DNA of 7,934 nt from NCBI GenBank assembly GCA_001919995.1, contig MNIY01000036.1, positions 1 through 7,934 of the forward strand, written 5' to 3'. A program made the translations under genes and the position numbers. The number at the start of each line of letters is the position of its first letter. The stretch's first letter is position 1. Origin of the DNA: Ktedonobacter sp. 13_1_20CM_4_53_11 (GTDB lineage Bacteria > Chloroflexota > Ktedonobacteria > Ktedonobacterales > Ktedonobacteraceae). Positions 1-5,580 of the stretch are shown here, piece by piece. The notes under the pieces were generated by a model. That model worked only from the letters and a program-made list of their open reading frames with translations. It made no database searches and had not been told where the DNA came from.

Positions 1-653
1 GCCTCCACCACAACTACATCGGCACCGAGCACCTCCTGCTGGGCCTGCTCCGGGAAGGGGAAGGCGTTGCAGGCAATGTGCTCACACATATGGGTGTCGA
101 TCTCGAGCGGACTCGCCAAGCCGTCGAAGGCATTGTTAGCCGTGGGGATCACCTCGTGTCTGGTGAAATCGGCCTGACCCCACGGGCGAAGAAAGTGGTG
201 GAGCTAGCCGTCGATGAAGCGCAACGCCTCCACCATCTCTACATCGGAACCGAACACCTCCTCTTGGGATTGCTCCGGGAGGGAGAGGGCGTAGGCGCGG
301 GGGTGCTGGCACGCTTTGGTCTCAGCCTGCAGGAGGTGCGAGCGAACATGCTCCAGGTCCTTCATGAAAAGGGGAAGCCCATGCTGGTGTGCTCCTTTTG
401 CCGCAAACAGCAAGACCAGGTGCAGCGCCTCATCGCTGGACCCAGCGGGGTCTACGTCTGTGACGAATGCGTCGCGGCCTTGAGCCACGGTCCGGAAGCA
501 CCTCAGGAAGAGCAAGGGCTGCGCTGCTCGTTCTGTGGGAAAGACCAGCAACACGTGCCATATCTGGCCATTAGCCCTCACGGAGTGAACATTTGCCAGG
601 CGTGCCTGACGCTGTGCCGGGAAATCATCGCTGAAGAGGGGCCTTATCAGTAG
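1..653 (+). CDS. Clp N-terminal domain protein with two ClpX-type zinc fingers (5' partial)
   Basis: The reading frame is open from base 3 and ends at TAG 651-653, so the true start lies left of the window. The GTG at 78 is only an internal codon. About 216 residues are visible. The first part is a Clp_N (PF02861-type) domain made of two repeats, each with the motif [18 protein letters not shown], encoded near bases 15-68 and 240-293. Two ClpX-type C4 zinc fingers follow, both beginning CSFC and closing with CDEC or CQAC about 21 residues later. No AAA+ ATPase module, Walker A or Walker B motif is present, and the protein ends right after the second finger. In known proteins Clp_N binds adaptors or substrates and the ClpX zinc-binding domain dimerises and docks adaptors. 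A role as substrate adaptor or partner of a Clp unfoldase is therefore inferred. Probably only about 15-20 N-terminal residues are missing. The domain call is firm and the function is not. Confidence 0.85.
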   Translation, partial: LHHNYIGTEHLLLGLLREGEGVAGNVLTHMGVDLERTRQAVEGIVSRGDHLVSGEIGLTPRAKKVVELAVDEAQRLHHLYIGTEHLLLGLLREGEGVGAGVLARFGLSLQEVRANMLQVLHEKGKPMLVCSFCRKQQDQVQRLIAGPSGVYVCDECVAALSHGPEAPQEEQGLRCSFCGKDQQHVPYLAISPHGVNICQACLTLCREIIAEEGPYQ

Positions 654-830
654 TGTCAATGCGATAGCTTGGGGACTGGCGTGAAAACCGACCGGGATGG
701 TTGCTCACGAGGGACAGCCATCCCATGCTGGCTGTGTTATGTGTCTCGGCGCTCTCAGAAGAGCTCGCTTTGGAACCTCTGCGGAAGATGTTGAGAGCTA
801 AGCGATGGATTCTGGCTTGCGCGTCAACCA

Positions 831-860
831 TTGACAGCGCGTGCGTTTCCCAGGTACACT
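831..860 (+). promoter_or_regulatory. Sigma-70-type promoter
   Basis: A perfect -35 TTGACA at 831-836 is followed by an 18-bp spacer and TACACT at 855-860, which keeps the key T, A and final T of a -10 box. Transcription would start near 867. It reads toward a short ORF with a good ribosome site at 911-914 and a terminator-like hairpin ending near 1107. This is a sequence match only, with no expression evidence. Confidence 0.5.
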
Positions 861-921
861 GCCAGCAGATGGAACGGGTGCCTCAAAGTACGTTTCGTCT
901 GGTTTTGGACGGAGAGCAGCC

Positions 922-1026
922 ATGGAATGGACCTGTATGCCTCTCAGCAGTAAGCATCGTAGGCTTCAGCTTGTTCGCCCAAGGCCGGATTCTGCCCTTT
1001 TTTGGAGGTACTTGAGCAGCTTCTGA
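922..1026 (+). CDS. Putative 34-aa leader peptide or small protein
   Basis: The ATG at 922 is preceded by GGAG at 911-914 with 7 nt spacing, an ideal Shine-Dalgarno arrangement. It lies about 55 nt downstream of the predicted transcription start. The peptide begins MEWTCMPLSS, is basic in the middle (KHRR, RPRP) and ends in a hydrophobic, aromatic stretch before TGA at 1024-1026. The stop codon lies inside the first of two competing hairpins (1020-1054), so translation would disturb their folding. No family is recognised and the sequence has no transmembrane segment or signal peptide. A longer version of the same frame reaches back to 841 but has no ribosome site. It may be a regulatory leader peptide or a chance ORF; confidence is low. 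Confidence 0.3.
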   Translation: MEWTCMPLSSKHRRLQLVRPRPDSALFWRYLSSF

Positions 1027-1054
1027 GCTGAGAAGCTCAGCCATCGCTCAGAAG
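1020..1054 (+). promoter_or_regulatory. Mutually exclusive hairpins (attenuator-like)
   Basis: Three pairings compete. Positions 1020-1028 pair with 1046-1054 (9 bp, perfect). Positions 1023-1029 pair with 1034-1040 (7 bp, perfect, GNRA-type GAGA loop at 1030-1033). Positions 1019-1024 (GCTTCT) pair with 1031-1036 (AGAAGC). An outer GTACTT at 1008-1013 also matches AAGTAC at 1052-1057. The pairings are read directly; the switching role is inferred from their position between a short ORF and a terminator. Confidence 0.4.
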
Positions 1055-1067
1055 TACACACATGTTG

Positions 1068-1107
1068 AAAGGCCATGGGTGCTGGTGACGCGCTCACGGC
1101 CTTTTTG
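1068..1107 (+). terminator. Rho-independent terminator-like hairpin
   Basis: AAAGGCC (1068-1074) pairs with GGCCTTT (1098-1104), and GTGA (1085-1088) pairs with TCAC (1094-1097) around a 5-nt loop. Together this makes an 11-bp stem with a 10-nt one-sided bulge. A T run (1102-1106) follows. The bulge makes it weaker than a canonical terminator. Confidence 0.5.
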
Positions 1108-1188
1108 TTGCTTCGAGGCCGCGAACGCGGACGTGCTCATGGGTGGTTGTGTCTGGAGCGCAGTGCTTCAGAAAGAAAGGAGTTCGCT

Positions 1189-1338
1189 ATGCCTGCCTCA
1201 CCTCGACTCGAGGCGCATCGCACCGTGTTGCAGCAGGTGCTACCAGCATATGAACGCCTTGGATCGCTCAGCCTGGTATATCTGTCGACCTCCAGGATCG
1301 TCTGTGCCGAATGGGGAAGCATGCTTTTCACGAACTGA
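1189..1338 (+). pseudogene. 5' fragment of an unidentified + strand gene
   Basis: The ATG at 1189 is preceded by AAAGGAG with 6 nt spacing, a very strong ribosome site. The product begins MPASPRLEAHRTVLQQVLPA, followed by an amphipathic helical stretch and a hydrophobic strand ending LVYL near 1284. After that the same bases are better explained as the antisense of a methyltransferase start on the - strand, and the frame runs on only to TGA 1336-1338. The frame also extends upstream to 1075, but that part overlaps the terminator and is not expected to be translated from there. A helix followed by a 'VYL' strand resembles the opening of some nucleotidyltransferase domains, but the defining GS motif is absent, so no function is assigned. 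I infer a gene truncated after about 32 codons. Confidence 0.35.
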
Positions 1339-1460
1339 TAGGTATCGAGCGCACTCAGTTCAATCATGGCAACACTTCGCCACTGGAACCATTTGCCCTC
1401 ATCGAGTTCTGGGCATCCTCTGGGATAGCGCGCATCAGCGATGAAGGGAAGGTCACTCAT
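1287..1460 (-). pseudogene. Truncated SAM-dependent methyltransferase, N-terminal fragment
   Basis: The ATG at 1460 has a near-perfect Shine-Dalgarno AAGGAGGT (bases 1473 down to 1466) at 5 nt. The product opens MSDLPFIADARYPRG and continues through LSALDTYQFVKSMLP to TILEV at codons 54-58. That is the usual lead-in to motif I (ILEVGCGxG) of class I methyltransferases. Instead of the glycine-rich loop the frame reads DRYTRLSD and then low-complexity Arg/Ser-rich sequence to a stop at 1137, with no further motif. The start overlaps the stop of the upstream F420-dependent oxidoreductase (ATGAGTGA), so it was the second gene of a coupled pair. The break near 1287 coincides with the end of the opposing + strand fragment. 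It cannot bind SAM as it stands. The family call rests on this short stretch. Confidence 0.5.
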
Positions 1461-1902
1461 AGCTCACCTCCTTCGCCGCCACGCCTGGAGAGTACTCTGT
1501 GCTCACGATCTCGATGTAGGTTTCTTCGTACTCTTCCCCTCCCTCACCAGAGGAGTCCATTTCGTATTCCTCCCTATATTTCTGGGCTAAGATGGCATCA
1601 GCATGGGCATGCTGAGCAACTGGCAGTTCGTGCGCATAGGCTTCGATCGGTGGTCCGAGCACGTTGCCCATCAGATCGCAGGGAGCGATTGATACGCGTC
1701 CATTATTGCGAATGCGCTTGATCTTGCCAGTGATACGACCGGTGACCATGTAGAGCCTGCCCTGCTCATGGGCGAACCACATGGCAGTAGGAACGCCAAC
1801 GCCACTTTTGCGAAAGGTCGTGAGGAGCACAAACTCGTAGGGAGACAAGGAAGCAAAGGGGTCGTCTATCTCTCCCTGTTGCTGAACGCTTTCGAGGGTC
1901 AT
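1453..1902 (-). CDS. PPOX-class F420-dependent oxidoreductase
   Basis: This is a 149-residue protein, the usual size for small split beta-barrel flavin/F420 proteins of the pyridoxamine 5'-phosphate oxidase superfamily (Rv2061-like group). Signature stretches in order are YEFVLLTTFRKSGVGVPTAMW (residues 22-42), GRLYMVTGRITGKIKRIRNN (49-68), VSIAPCDLMGNVLGPPIEA (71-89) and the C-terminal helix ILAQKYREEY. These form the barrel strands and the phosphate/deazaflavin contact region of the family. The expected role is cytoplasmic reduction of small molecules using F420H2; the substrate is unknown. The C-terminus is unusually acidic (EGGEEYEETY). The start is supported by a purine-rich ribosome site AAGGAAG 6 nt upstream. 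Its TGA overlaps the ATG of the truncated methyltransferase by 8 nt, and its ATG overlaps the stop of a short upstream ORF. No convincing promoter was found. The family call is firm. Confidence 0.85.
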   Translation of the reverse strand: MTLESVQQQGEIDDPFASLSPYEFVLLTTFRKSGVGVPTAMWFAHEQGRLYMVTGRITGKIKRIRNNGRVSIAPCDLMGNVLGPPIEAYAHELPVAQHAHADAILAQKYREEYEMDSSGEGGEEYEETYIEIVSTEYSPGVAAKEVSYE

Positions 1903-2075
1903 GTGGTCTTCCTTTCCACGTGTCGTCTCTGCTTCGTCAGTTGGTGAAGCAGTTTGCGCCCTCGGCTCTTGACCGCCGGACTGCCCGTACTTGCGGCCTG
2001 TTCCAGTATGGCGATGTCTGATGCAGAAGCGCTAGGTCGTGCGCTGAGAGATCTGCGAGCGCTTGCAGCGCACAC
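1899..2075 (-). CDS. Hypothetical short ORF upstream of the F420-dependent oxidoreductase
   Basis: A frame open from 2108 ends at a TGA whose bases overlap the oxidoreductase ATG (ATGA, 4-nt overlap), the classic geometry of coupled operon genes. From the GTG at 2075 it encodes 58 residues. The C-terminal half looks protein-like: SDIAILEQAASTGSPAVKSR followed by a basic helix GRKLLHQLTKQRR. The N-terminal half (Ala/Arg/Ser-rich) does not, and no ribosome site precedes the GTG. It may be the remnant 3' end of a larger gene, a small basic protein, or chance. No family is recognised. Confidence 0.3.
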   Translation of the reverse strand: MCAASARRSLSARPSASASDIAILEQAASTGSPAVKSRGRKLLHQLTKQRRHVERKTT

Positions 2076-2460
2076 ACCTTTACAGGGTGTTATATGGAGA
2101 AACTTTTGTCAAGGGAGAGGATAAGCTTTTGAGAACAATAACATGTGAATCACTGGCTTGTTTAAGCGACCCTTTCCGTCTCTCTGAAAGAAAGCGGGTA
2201 TCCAGACTGAATACTCACGGCTGTGAGAAAGAGCGATGGGTCATGCTTCTCTCCCACGGCCATCTGCTCCATTTCAAACAAGTGTGTATCCCCATATTCC
2301 CACCCCACTGTATATACTACCGAGAAACCTCAGAAACGCAATCCGAACATACAAATCCTTCTTGATCGAGAACGGGGTGATGATGAAACCCGCGGTTCAT
2401 GCGATGCATAGCCTGCTTCTTCTCACACCTGATTAGAGTATATGGGGTCATCTTTGAGGG
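1903..2460. other. Gene-poor spacer
   Basis: No convincing complete gene lies here apart from the short - strand ORF at 1899-2075. The + strand frame 2063-2365 has neither ribosome site nor protein-like composition. Small structures present are an ACACC-7-GGTGT dyad at 2074-2090 next to a TTGACA/TATAAC pair on the - strand with an unworkable 12-bp gap, and a hairpin at 2383-2400 (ATGAAACC / GGTTCAT, one bulge) about 60 nt past the propeller gene's stop. That hairpin has no T run, so it is at best a weak 3' end. Confidence 0.5.
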
Positions 2461-3717
2461 TTATGGCCGCAACATGCCGATCTTGTCGGTTTCCGTAAAC
2501 CAGAGTATCTGGTTGGCCCCCGCCACCAGCGCGAGCGGTCCGCTGTTCTCCGTCGGGACGCGGTAGTAGACGAACCGGTGGGTCGCAGCATCAAGACGCG
2601 CAAGCGCGTTCTGTGCCAGGAGGGTCATCCAGATGTCACCCGATGAGGTCACGGCCAGGCCGTAGAGCCCACCCGGGTCCGCTCCTGTGAGCGAGGCGTA
2701 GTAGGATGTCACCGCTCCGCTATGCGGATTCAACTGGAGGAGGAGTCCAGAGCTGAACGAGGTCACCCAAATGGCCCCGTGCGCGTCACTGGCGATTTCC
2801 ATCAGCGGCGCATGCACTCCCGGCAGGGGAAAATACTGAATGCGGCCTGTGGCTGGGTCGAGACGACCAATGCGCTCGACGCCCATCTCGGTGAACCAGA
2901 CCATCCCCCGGGGATCCACCGTCACCCCGTAAGGGGCGAGCTGCTGTGCTGTCCTGTCGCCTGCGAGTAGATACTGCTGCATGTGGCCGGTATGTGGATC
3001 GAGCCGCCCCAGGCGACCGGCGTTGAATTCGGCGAACCAGACCTCGCCATGACTATCCAGCGCCAGGTCGTTGGGCGCGCTTGGCAGCGTGAGCGTCTTG
3101 CCTGCGTTGCTGGGATCGTGTGTGGTGATGGTGGGTAGCGGGTAGAGATGAAACTGCCTGGTGATGGGAAGATAGTGGCCAATATAGTTGGCGTACTGTT
3201 CGGCAAACCAGATCGTGTCGTCTGCTGCTACCTGAATACCCATGATGCCGTAACGACCATGTGGCGGCGTGATCTCCTGAAATGCCTGGGTGCGCGGGTC
3301 AAACACGGCAAGCGCGTTGCGCCCCATTTCTCCCATCCAGAGCCGTCCCTCGTGGTCAACGGCCAACCGCATCACCTGGCTGTTCGACTGTGGGAAGGGA
3401 TATTCGCGAAACGTGCCTGTTGCTATGAGAGATGAGGAGGTGGTCGATAGCGTCTGTGTGACCGGAGCAGGTGACGAGCCTGACTGCGCCGTGGTCGCCT
3501 GCCCTCTTTGGGAAGAGCCGGTGTTCGCGAGCACAAGGATGGTAACCATGCTGAGCAGCAGGACACCCAGCAAAAACAAGCCATCGCGTCTGCGGCGGGC
3601 CGACCAGCGAGGTGGTTGTCGCGAAGCGGGGAGTGTGGTTCGCGCTGCTTCCTGAGCGGCAGCTTCACTGTGATCCCGCTTTTGGGTTGTAAGAACAGGC
3701 TGTCTTTCACTCATCAT
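2461..3717 (-). CDS. Membrane-anchored virginiamycin B lyase-like (Vgb/NHL) beta-propeller protein
   Basis: The product is 418 residues. Residues 1-45 are polar and end in RRRRD. A single transmembrane segment spans about 46-66, then a Ser/Thr/Gln-rich linker to about 100, so the C-terminal domain should be exported and tethered. Seven repeats follow, with the W-F/V-x-E type core at about 125-130, 168-173, 225-230, 272-277, 315-320, 361-365 and 405-410. Most close with a GRLDPxTG-like turn. This is the streptogramin lyase (Vgb) seven-bladed fold. True Vgb opens virginiamycin B by elimination in the cytoplasm and is only about 300 residues with no anchor. The export signal and extra length argue against simple antibiotic resistance, and the lyase catalytic His/Glu set could not be confirmed. 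The first in-frame ATG is at 3717, right after a stop codon; the ribosome site is weak. It lies 113 nt downstream of the TlpA gene. Confidence 0.75.
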   Translation of the reverse strand: MMSERQPVLTTQKRDHSEAAAQEAARTTLPASRQPPRWSARRRRDGLFLLGVLLLSMVTILVLANTGSSQRGQATTAQSGSSPAPVTQTLSTTSSSLIATGTFREYPFPQSNSQVMRLAVDHEGRLWMGEMGRNALAVFDPRTQAFQEITPPHGRYGIMGIQVAADDTIWFAEQYANYIGHYLPITRQFHLYPLPTITTHDPSNAGKTLTLPSAPNDLALDSHGEVWFAEFNAGRLGRLDPHTGHMQQYLLAGDRTAQQLAPYGVTVDPRGMVWFTEMGVERIGRLDPATGRIQYFPLPGVHAPLMEIASDAHGAIWVTSFSSGLLLQLNPHSGAVTSYYASLTGADPGGLYGLAVTSSGDIWMTLLAQNALARLDAATHRFVYYRVPTENSGPLALVAGANQILWFTETDKIGMLRP

Positions 3718-3830
3718 CTGTCACTACGTGAGGAGGTTACTCCTGTACGACTCTCTCTTCTCTCGGGTAGTCATCGCTCTTCATGAAAACATCTCTTCTC
3801 TAACGGCAAGCCTCCACTTCCACATCTTGT

Positions 3831-4469
3831 TTAGTGAGCAAGCAATTGCAAGTTGCGCTGCATGGTTTGCGCGGTCAGTTCTCCGATCACTTTGGAGACA
3901 ATCACGCCGTGACGGTCAAGAAAGAAGGTCTCTGGGACACCGGTGACGCCGTAGTTGATGGCGGTGGAGCCGGTGTCGTCTGCAACGTTAGGGTAGGTAA
4001 TCCCATATGTCTGCAAGAAGTTCAGTCCAGCGCTCCGCGTATCTTGAAAATCGACCCCGAGGAAGATGACCCCCTGGCTTTGTGCGCTCCGCCACATTGC
4101 CTGCAAGAGAGGCGCTTCGTGTTTACAGGGATCGCACCAGGATGCCCAGAAGTTGAGCACAATAGGCTTCCCTTTCAAATCGGCCAGATGCATTTTTGAC
4201 GCAGCCCCTGCATGAGTACTGAGCACGGCTAGCGTGAAATCCGGTGCGGGGTGCCCGATCAGTGGGCTACTCCCGGCGTTGGATTGATTCTGGGCAGGGG
4301 TCAGCAACTGCGAGCCCAGCAGGGCCAGCAGTGCAAGATTGACGAGGCCCACTACCAGTATGATAATGACGCGACGCCTGCTGCCTCTGCTTTTTCGCCC
4401 TTGAGTAAACTGCCCAGGAGGTACTTCGCCATGTGGTATGCCTATGGGTGGCTGCTCTTCAGCTTGCAC
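3831..4469 (-). CDS. Membrane-anchored TlpA/ResA-family thiol:disulfide oxidoreductase
   Basis: Starting at GTG 4469, the protein has 212 residues: a short polar, proline-rich N-terminus, a basic stretch RKSRGSRRR, one transmembrane helix at about 34-54, and an extracytoplasmic thioredoxin-fold domain. Key features are IGHPAPDF (about 71-78), the active site WASWCDPC with Cys112 and Cys115, GVDFQD, and the cis-proline loop GVPETFF with Pro179. Such proteins reduce disulfides outside the membrane for cytochrome c maturation or for loading copper sites; the partner is unknown. A longer frame opens at 4679, but its first 70 codons contain a near-consensus promoter (4522-4550) and an operator-like dyad. 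GGGAAAGAG lies 5 nt before the GTG, and no other usable start occurs between the promoter and the helix. It follows the copper and methyltransferase genes but can be transcribed on its own. Confidence 0.85.
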   Translation of the reverse strand: MQAEEQPPIGIPHGEVPPGQFTQGRKSRGSRRRVIIILVVGLVNLALLALLGSQLLTPAQNQSNAGSSPLIGHPAPDFTLAVLSTHAGAASKMHLADLKGKPIVLNFWASWCDPCKHEAPLLQAMWRSAQSQGVIFLGVDFQDTRSAGLNFLQTYGITYPNVADDTGSTAINYGVTGVPETFFLDRHGVIVSKVIGELTAQTMQRNLQLLAH

Positions 4470-4474
4470 ACACG

Positions 4475-4483
4475 CTCTTTCCC
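4475..4483 (-). promoter_or_regulatory. Ribosome binding site deciding the TlpA start
   Basis: GGGAAAGAG on the - strand ends 5 nt before the GTG at 4469. It lies downstream of the predicted transcription start (near 4515), unlike the three upstream in-frame ATG codons at 4679, 4604 and 4562. Confidence 0.55.
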
Positions 4484-4521
4484 AATGAAAAAAGAGACGA
4501 TCCGTCGTCTTGACCTGGTAT

Positions 4522-4550
4522 ATTATAGTTAGTGATAGTACAAGCGTCAA
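4522..4550 (-). promoter_or_regulatory. Near-consensus sigma-70 promoter of the TlpA gene
   Basis: On the - strand TTGACG (4550-4545) is followed by exactly 17 bp and a perfect TATAAT (4527-4522). Transcription should start near 4515, giving a leader of about 45 nt before the GTG at 4469. It is the best promoter in the window. A perfect inverted repeat (4533-4561) covers its -35 box and half of the spacer. Confidence 0.8.
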
Positions 4551-4561
4551 GAGTACTATCA
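4533..4561. promoter_or_regulatory. Operator-like perfect dyad over the TlpA promoter
   Basis: TGATAGTAC (4533-4541) and GTACTATCA (4553-4561) form perfect 9-bp inverted arms around an 11-bp spacer that carries the -35 box. The arm centres are 20 bp apart, two helical turns, suiting a dimeric repressor that would block RNA polymerase. A third half site TGATAGT lies at 4604-4610, 71 bp from the first in the same orientation. The regulator is unknown and not in the window. Confidence 0.6.
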
Positions 4562-4765
4562 TTGATCGTAGAATTTCCCGTTGAGAGGCAAAGTGGGCGC
4601 TCATGATAGTGGGAGCAGACGGGAGACCACGTCTTAGACTGCTGGGAGACGTGAACGAAGGGTCAGAGAATCCCGGCAAAGAAGGCCTGCGCAGCCAGAA
4701 GGGGACAAGGGTCCGTTGAGCGCATCACACCTGGTTTTCAAGAGTATCACGACCGATCTGTGCTT

Positions 4766-4784
4766 CGTGAGGCTCCTACTCACG
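4766..4784. repeat. Hairpin spanning the methyltransferase stop codon
   Basis: CGTGAG (4766-4771) and CTCACG (4779-4784) are perfect 6-bp inverted arms around 7 nt. They span the TGA of the methyltransferase gene (4780-4782). No T run follows on the - strand, so this is at most an RNA end-stabilising or processing hairpin rather than a terminator. Confidence 0.3.
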
Positions 4785-5439
4785 GGCGAAGTGCCTGGAC
4801 AACGATGTGCGGGTCGAGCCCCCCTTTCAAGCGACGCACGTGCGTGATAGCAAACCCCGCTTCCTGCACGGTCCGTGCGGTGTCGCGGTTCCAGTGACAA
4901 TTCCCGAACAGGCGCGTCGTCACTGGCACCAGCGCATCTTGCAGATGTGCTATCCAGGCGCTCTGTGAGCGCACATGCTCGAATAAGAAGAGCGTTCCCT
5001 GCGGTTTCAGGACCCGTTTGATCTCCTGCATGCCCTGCGCGGGGTCCCCTACCGAGCAAAACACCAGGGTTACCACCACACTATCAAAGGTGGCATCGGC
5101 AAACGGCAAGGACTCAACGGACGCCTGGGTCAAGCTGATCGGCACGGCTGCCTGCCTCACCCGCTCTCGCGCGTAGGCCAGCATGGCTGCGTCCGGTTCA
5201 ATCGCCTCCACCCGCTCGACCTGCTCTGGACGGTACCAGGAAAAGTTCAGTCCAGTTCCCGCTCCCACCTCCAGGACAGTTCCATACGCCTGTCCCGCCG
5301 TTTCCTGGCGGAGTGGATCGGTGAGACGACGTTCTGTCCCAAGACGGGCATATCGCTCATAGAATGCGGCAAAGCGCGGATGAAAGATCTGAGAGGACTG
5401 ATCCTGCCTGGTCGTTGTCATATCTCGCTCTTGGGTCAT
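4780..5439 (-). CDS. Class I SAM-dependent methyltransferase (Methyltransf_11/METTL7-like)
   Basis: The product has 219 residues, full length for this small family. Motif I, VLEVGAGTGLN, is at 55-65 (SAM glycine loop). The acidic residue ending strand 2 is in AIEP (79-82). LPFADATFDSVVVTLVFCSV (111-130) carries the motif II/III region, and LKPQGTLFLFEHV (144-156) is the post-motif strand. A C-terminal signature CHWNRDTARTVQEAGF (181-196) resembles METTL7/UbiE-like enzymes that methylate small molecules or lipids. There is no transmembrane segment; the enzyme is cytoplasmic or peripheral. The start at 5439 is supported by GAAGGAG 8 nt upstream (5454-5448); a second ATG at 5421 is less likely. 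It lies 141 nt downstream of the copper fusion gene, and no promoter is seen between them, so co-transcription is likely. The family is firm and the substrate is unknown. Confidence 0.85.
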   Translation of the reverse strand: MTQERDMTTTRQDQSSQIFHPRFAAFYERYARLGTERRLTDPLRQETAGQAYGTVLEVGAGTGLNFSWYRPEQVERVEAIEPDAAMLAYARERVRQAAVPISLTQASVESLPFADATFDSVVVTLVFCSVGDPAQGMQEIKRVLKPQGTLFLFEHVRSQSAWIAHLQDALVPVTTRLFGNCHWNRDTARTVQEAGFAITHVRRLKGGLDPHIVVQALRP

Positions 5440-5580
5440 CTACTCTGCTCCTTCTCTTTTTCACAAGGCTTGAAGGTGTTGAACTGGCGCGTCTGCCTCA
5501 CAGGCGTAGCGCGTGCCGATCATCTCCGTTGCTGTTGGGCAGGGGCCACCACAGGCAGCGAAAGGCTTGCGTTTGCATAC

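Larger units (their letters stand above)
867..1107 (+). ncRNA. Candidate short transcript: leader or attenuator RNA, or small RNA
   Basis: This is the segment between the promoter at 831-860 and the terminator-like hairpin at 1068-1107, about 240 nt. It contains several exact complementary stretches. CTCAAAGTAC (882-891) pairs with GTACTTGAG (1008-1016) with one bulged A. CTTCTGAGC (1020-1028) pairs with GCTCAGAAG (1046-1054). CTGAGCT (1023-1029) pairs with AGCTCAG (1034-1040) around a GAGA tetraloop. The second and third pairings share bases and exclude each other, as in attenuators. It also contains a 34-codon ORF. I do not recognise a known RNA family; it does not resemble tmRNA, RNase P RNA or SRP RNA. 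It could be the attenuated leader of the gene fragment that starts at 1189, a free small RNA, or chance. Confidence 0.3.

Noticed and set aside
701..1015. 104-codon + strand frame as a gene
   Set aside because: No ribosome site, no protein-like pattern, and the promoter at 831-860 lies inside it.
2089..2112. TTGACA and TATAAC on the - strand as a promoter for the oxidoreductase operon
   Set aside because: Each box is close to consensus, but the gap is 12 bp, too short for sigma-70 promoters, and no alternative box lies at 16-18 bp.
2063..2365. 100-codon + strand frame as a gene
   Set aside because: Composition is not protein-like, there is no ribosome site, and it crosses the spacer between two - strand genes.
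2383..2400. Hairpin downstream of the propeller gene as its terminator
   Set aside because: The stem is 7 bp with a bulge, and the - strand sequence after it has no T run.
3731..3744. AGGAG-GTTA-CTCCT hairpin before the propeller gene
   Set aside because: Only 5 bp; it could mask a ribosome site, but the gene's ATG is 14 nt further on and the link is too weak to claim.
4470..4679. N-terminal 70-codon extension of the TlpA protein with an extra membrane helix
   Set aside because: A near-perfect promoter and an operator-like dyad occupy these codons, and a GTG with a ribosome site follows.
4634..5059. 141-codon - strand frame overlapping the methyltransferase
   Set aside because: It is an out-of-frame shadow of the methyltransferase coding sequence; the Arg/Ser-rich product matches no family.
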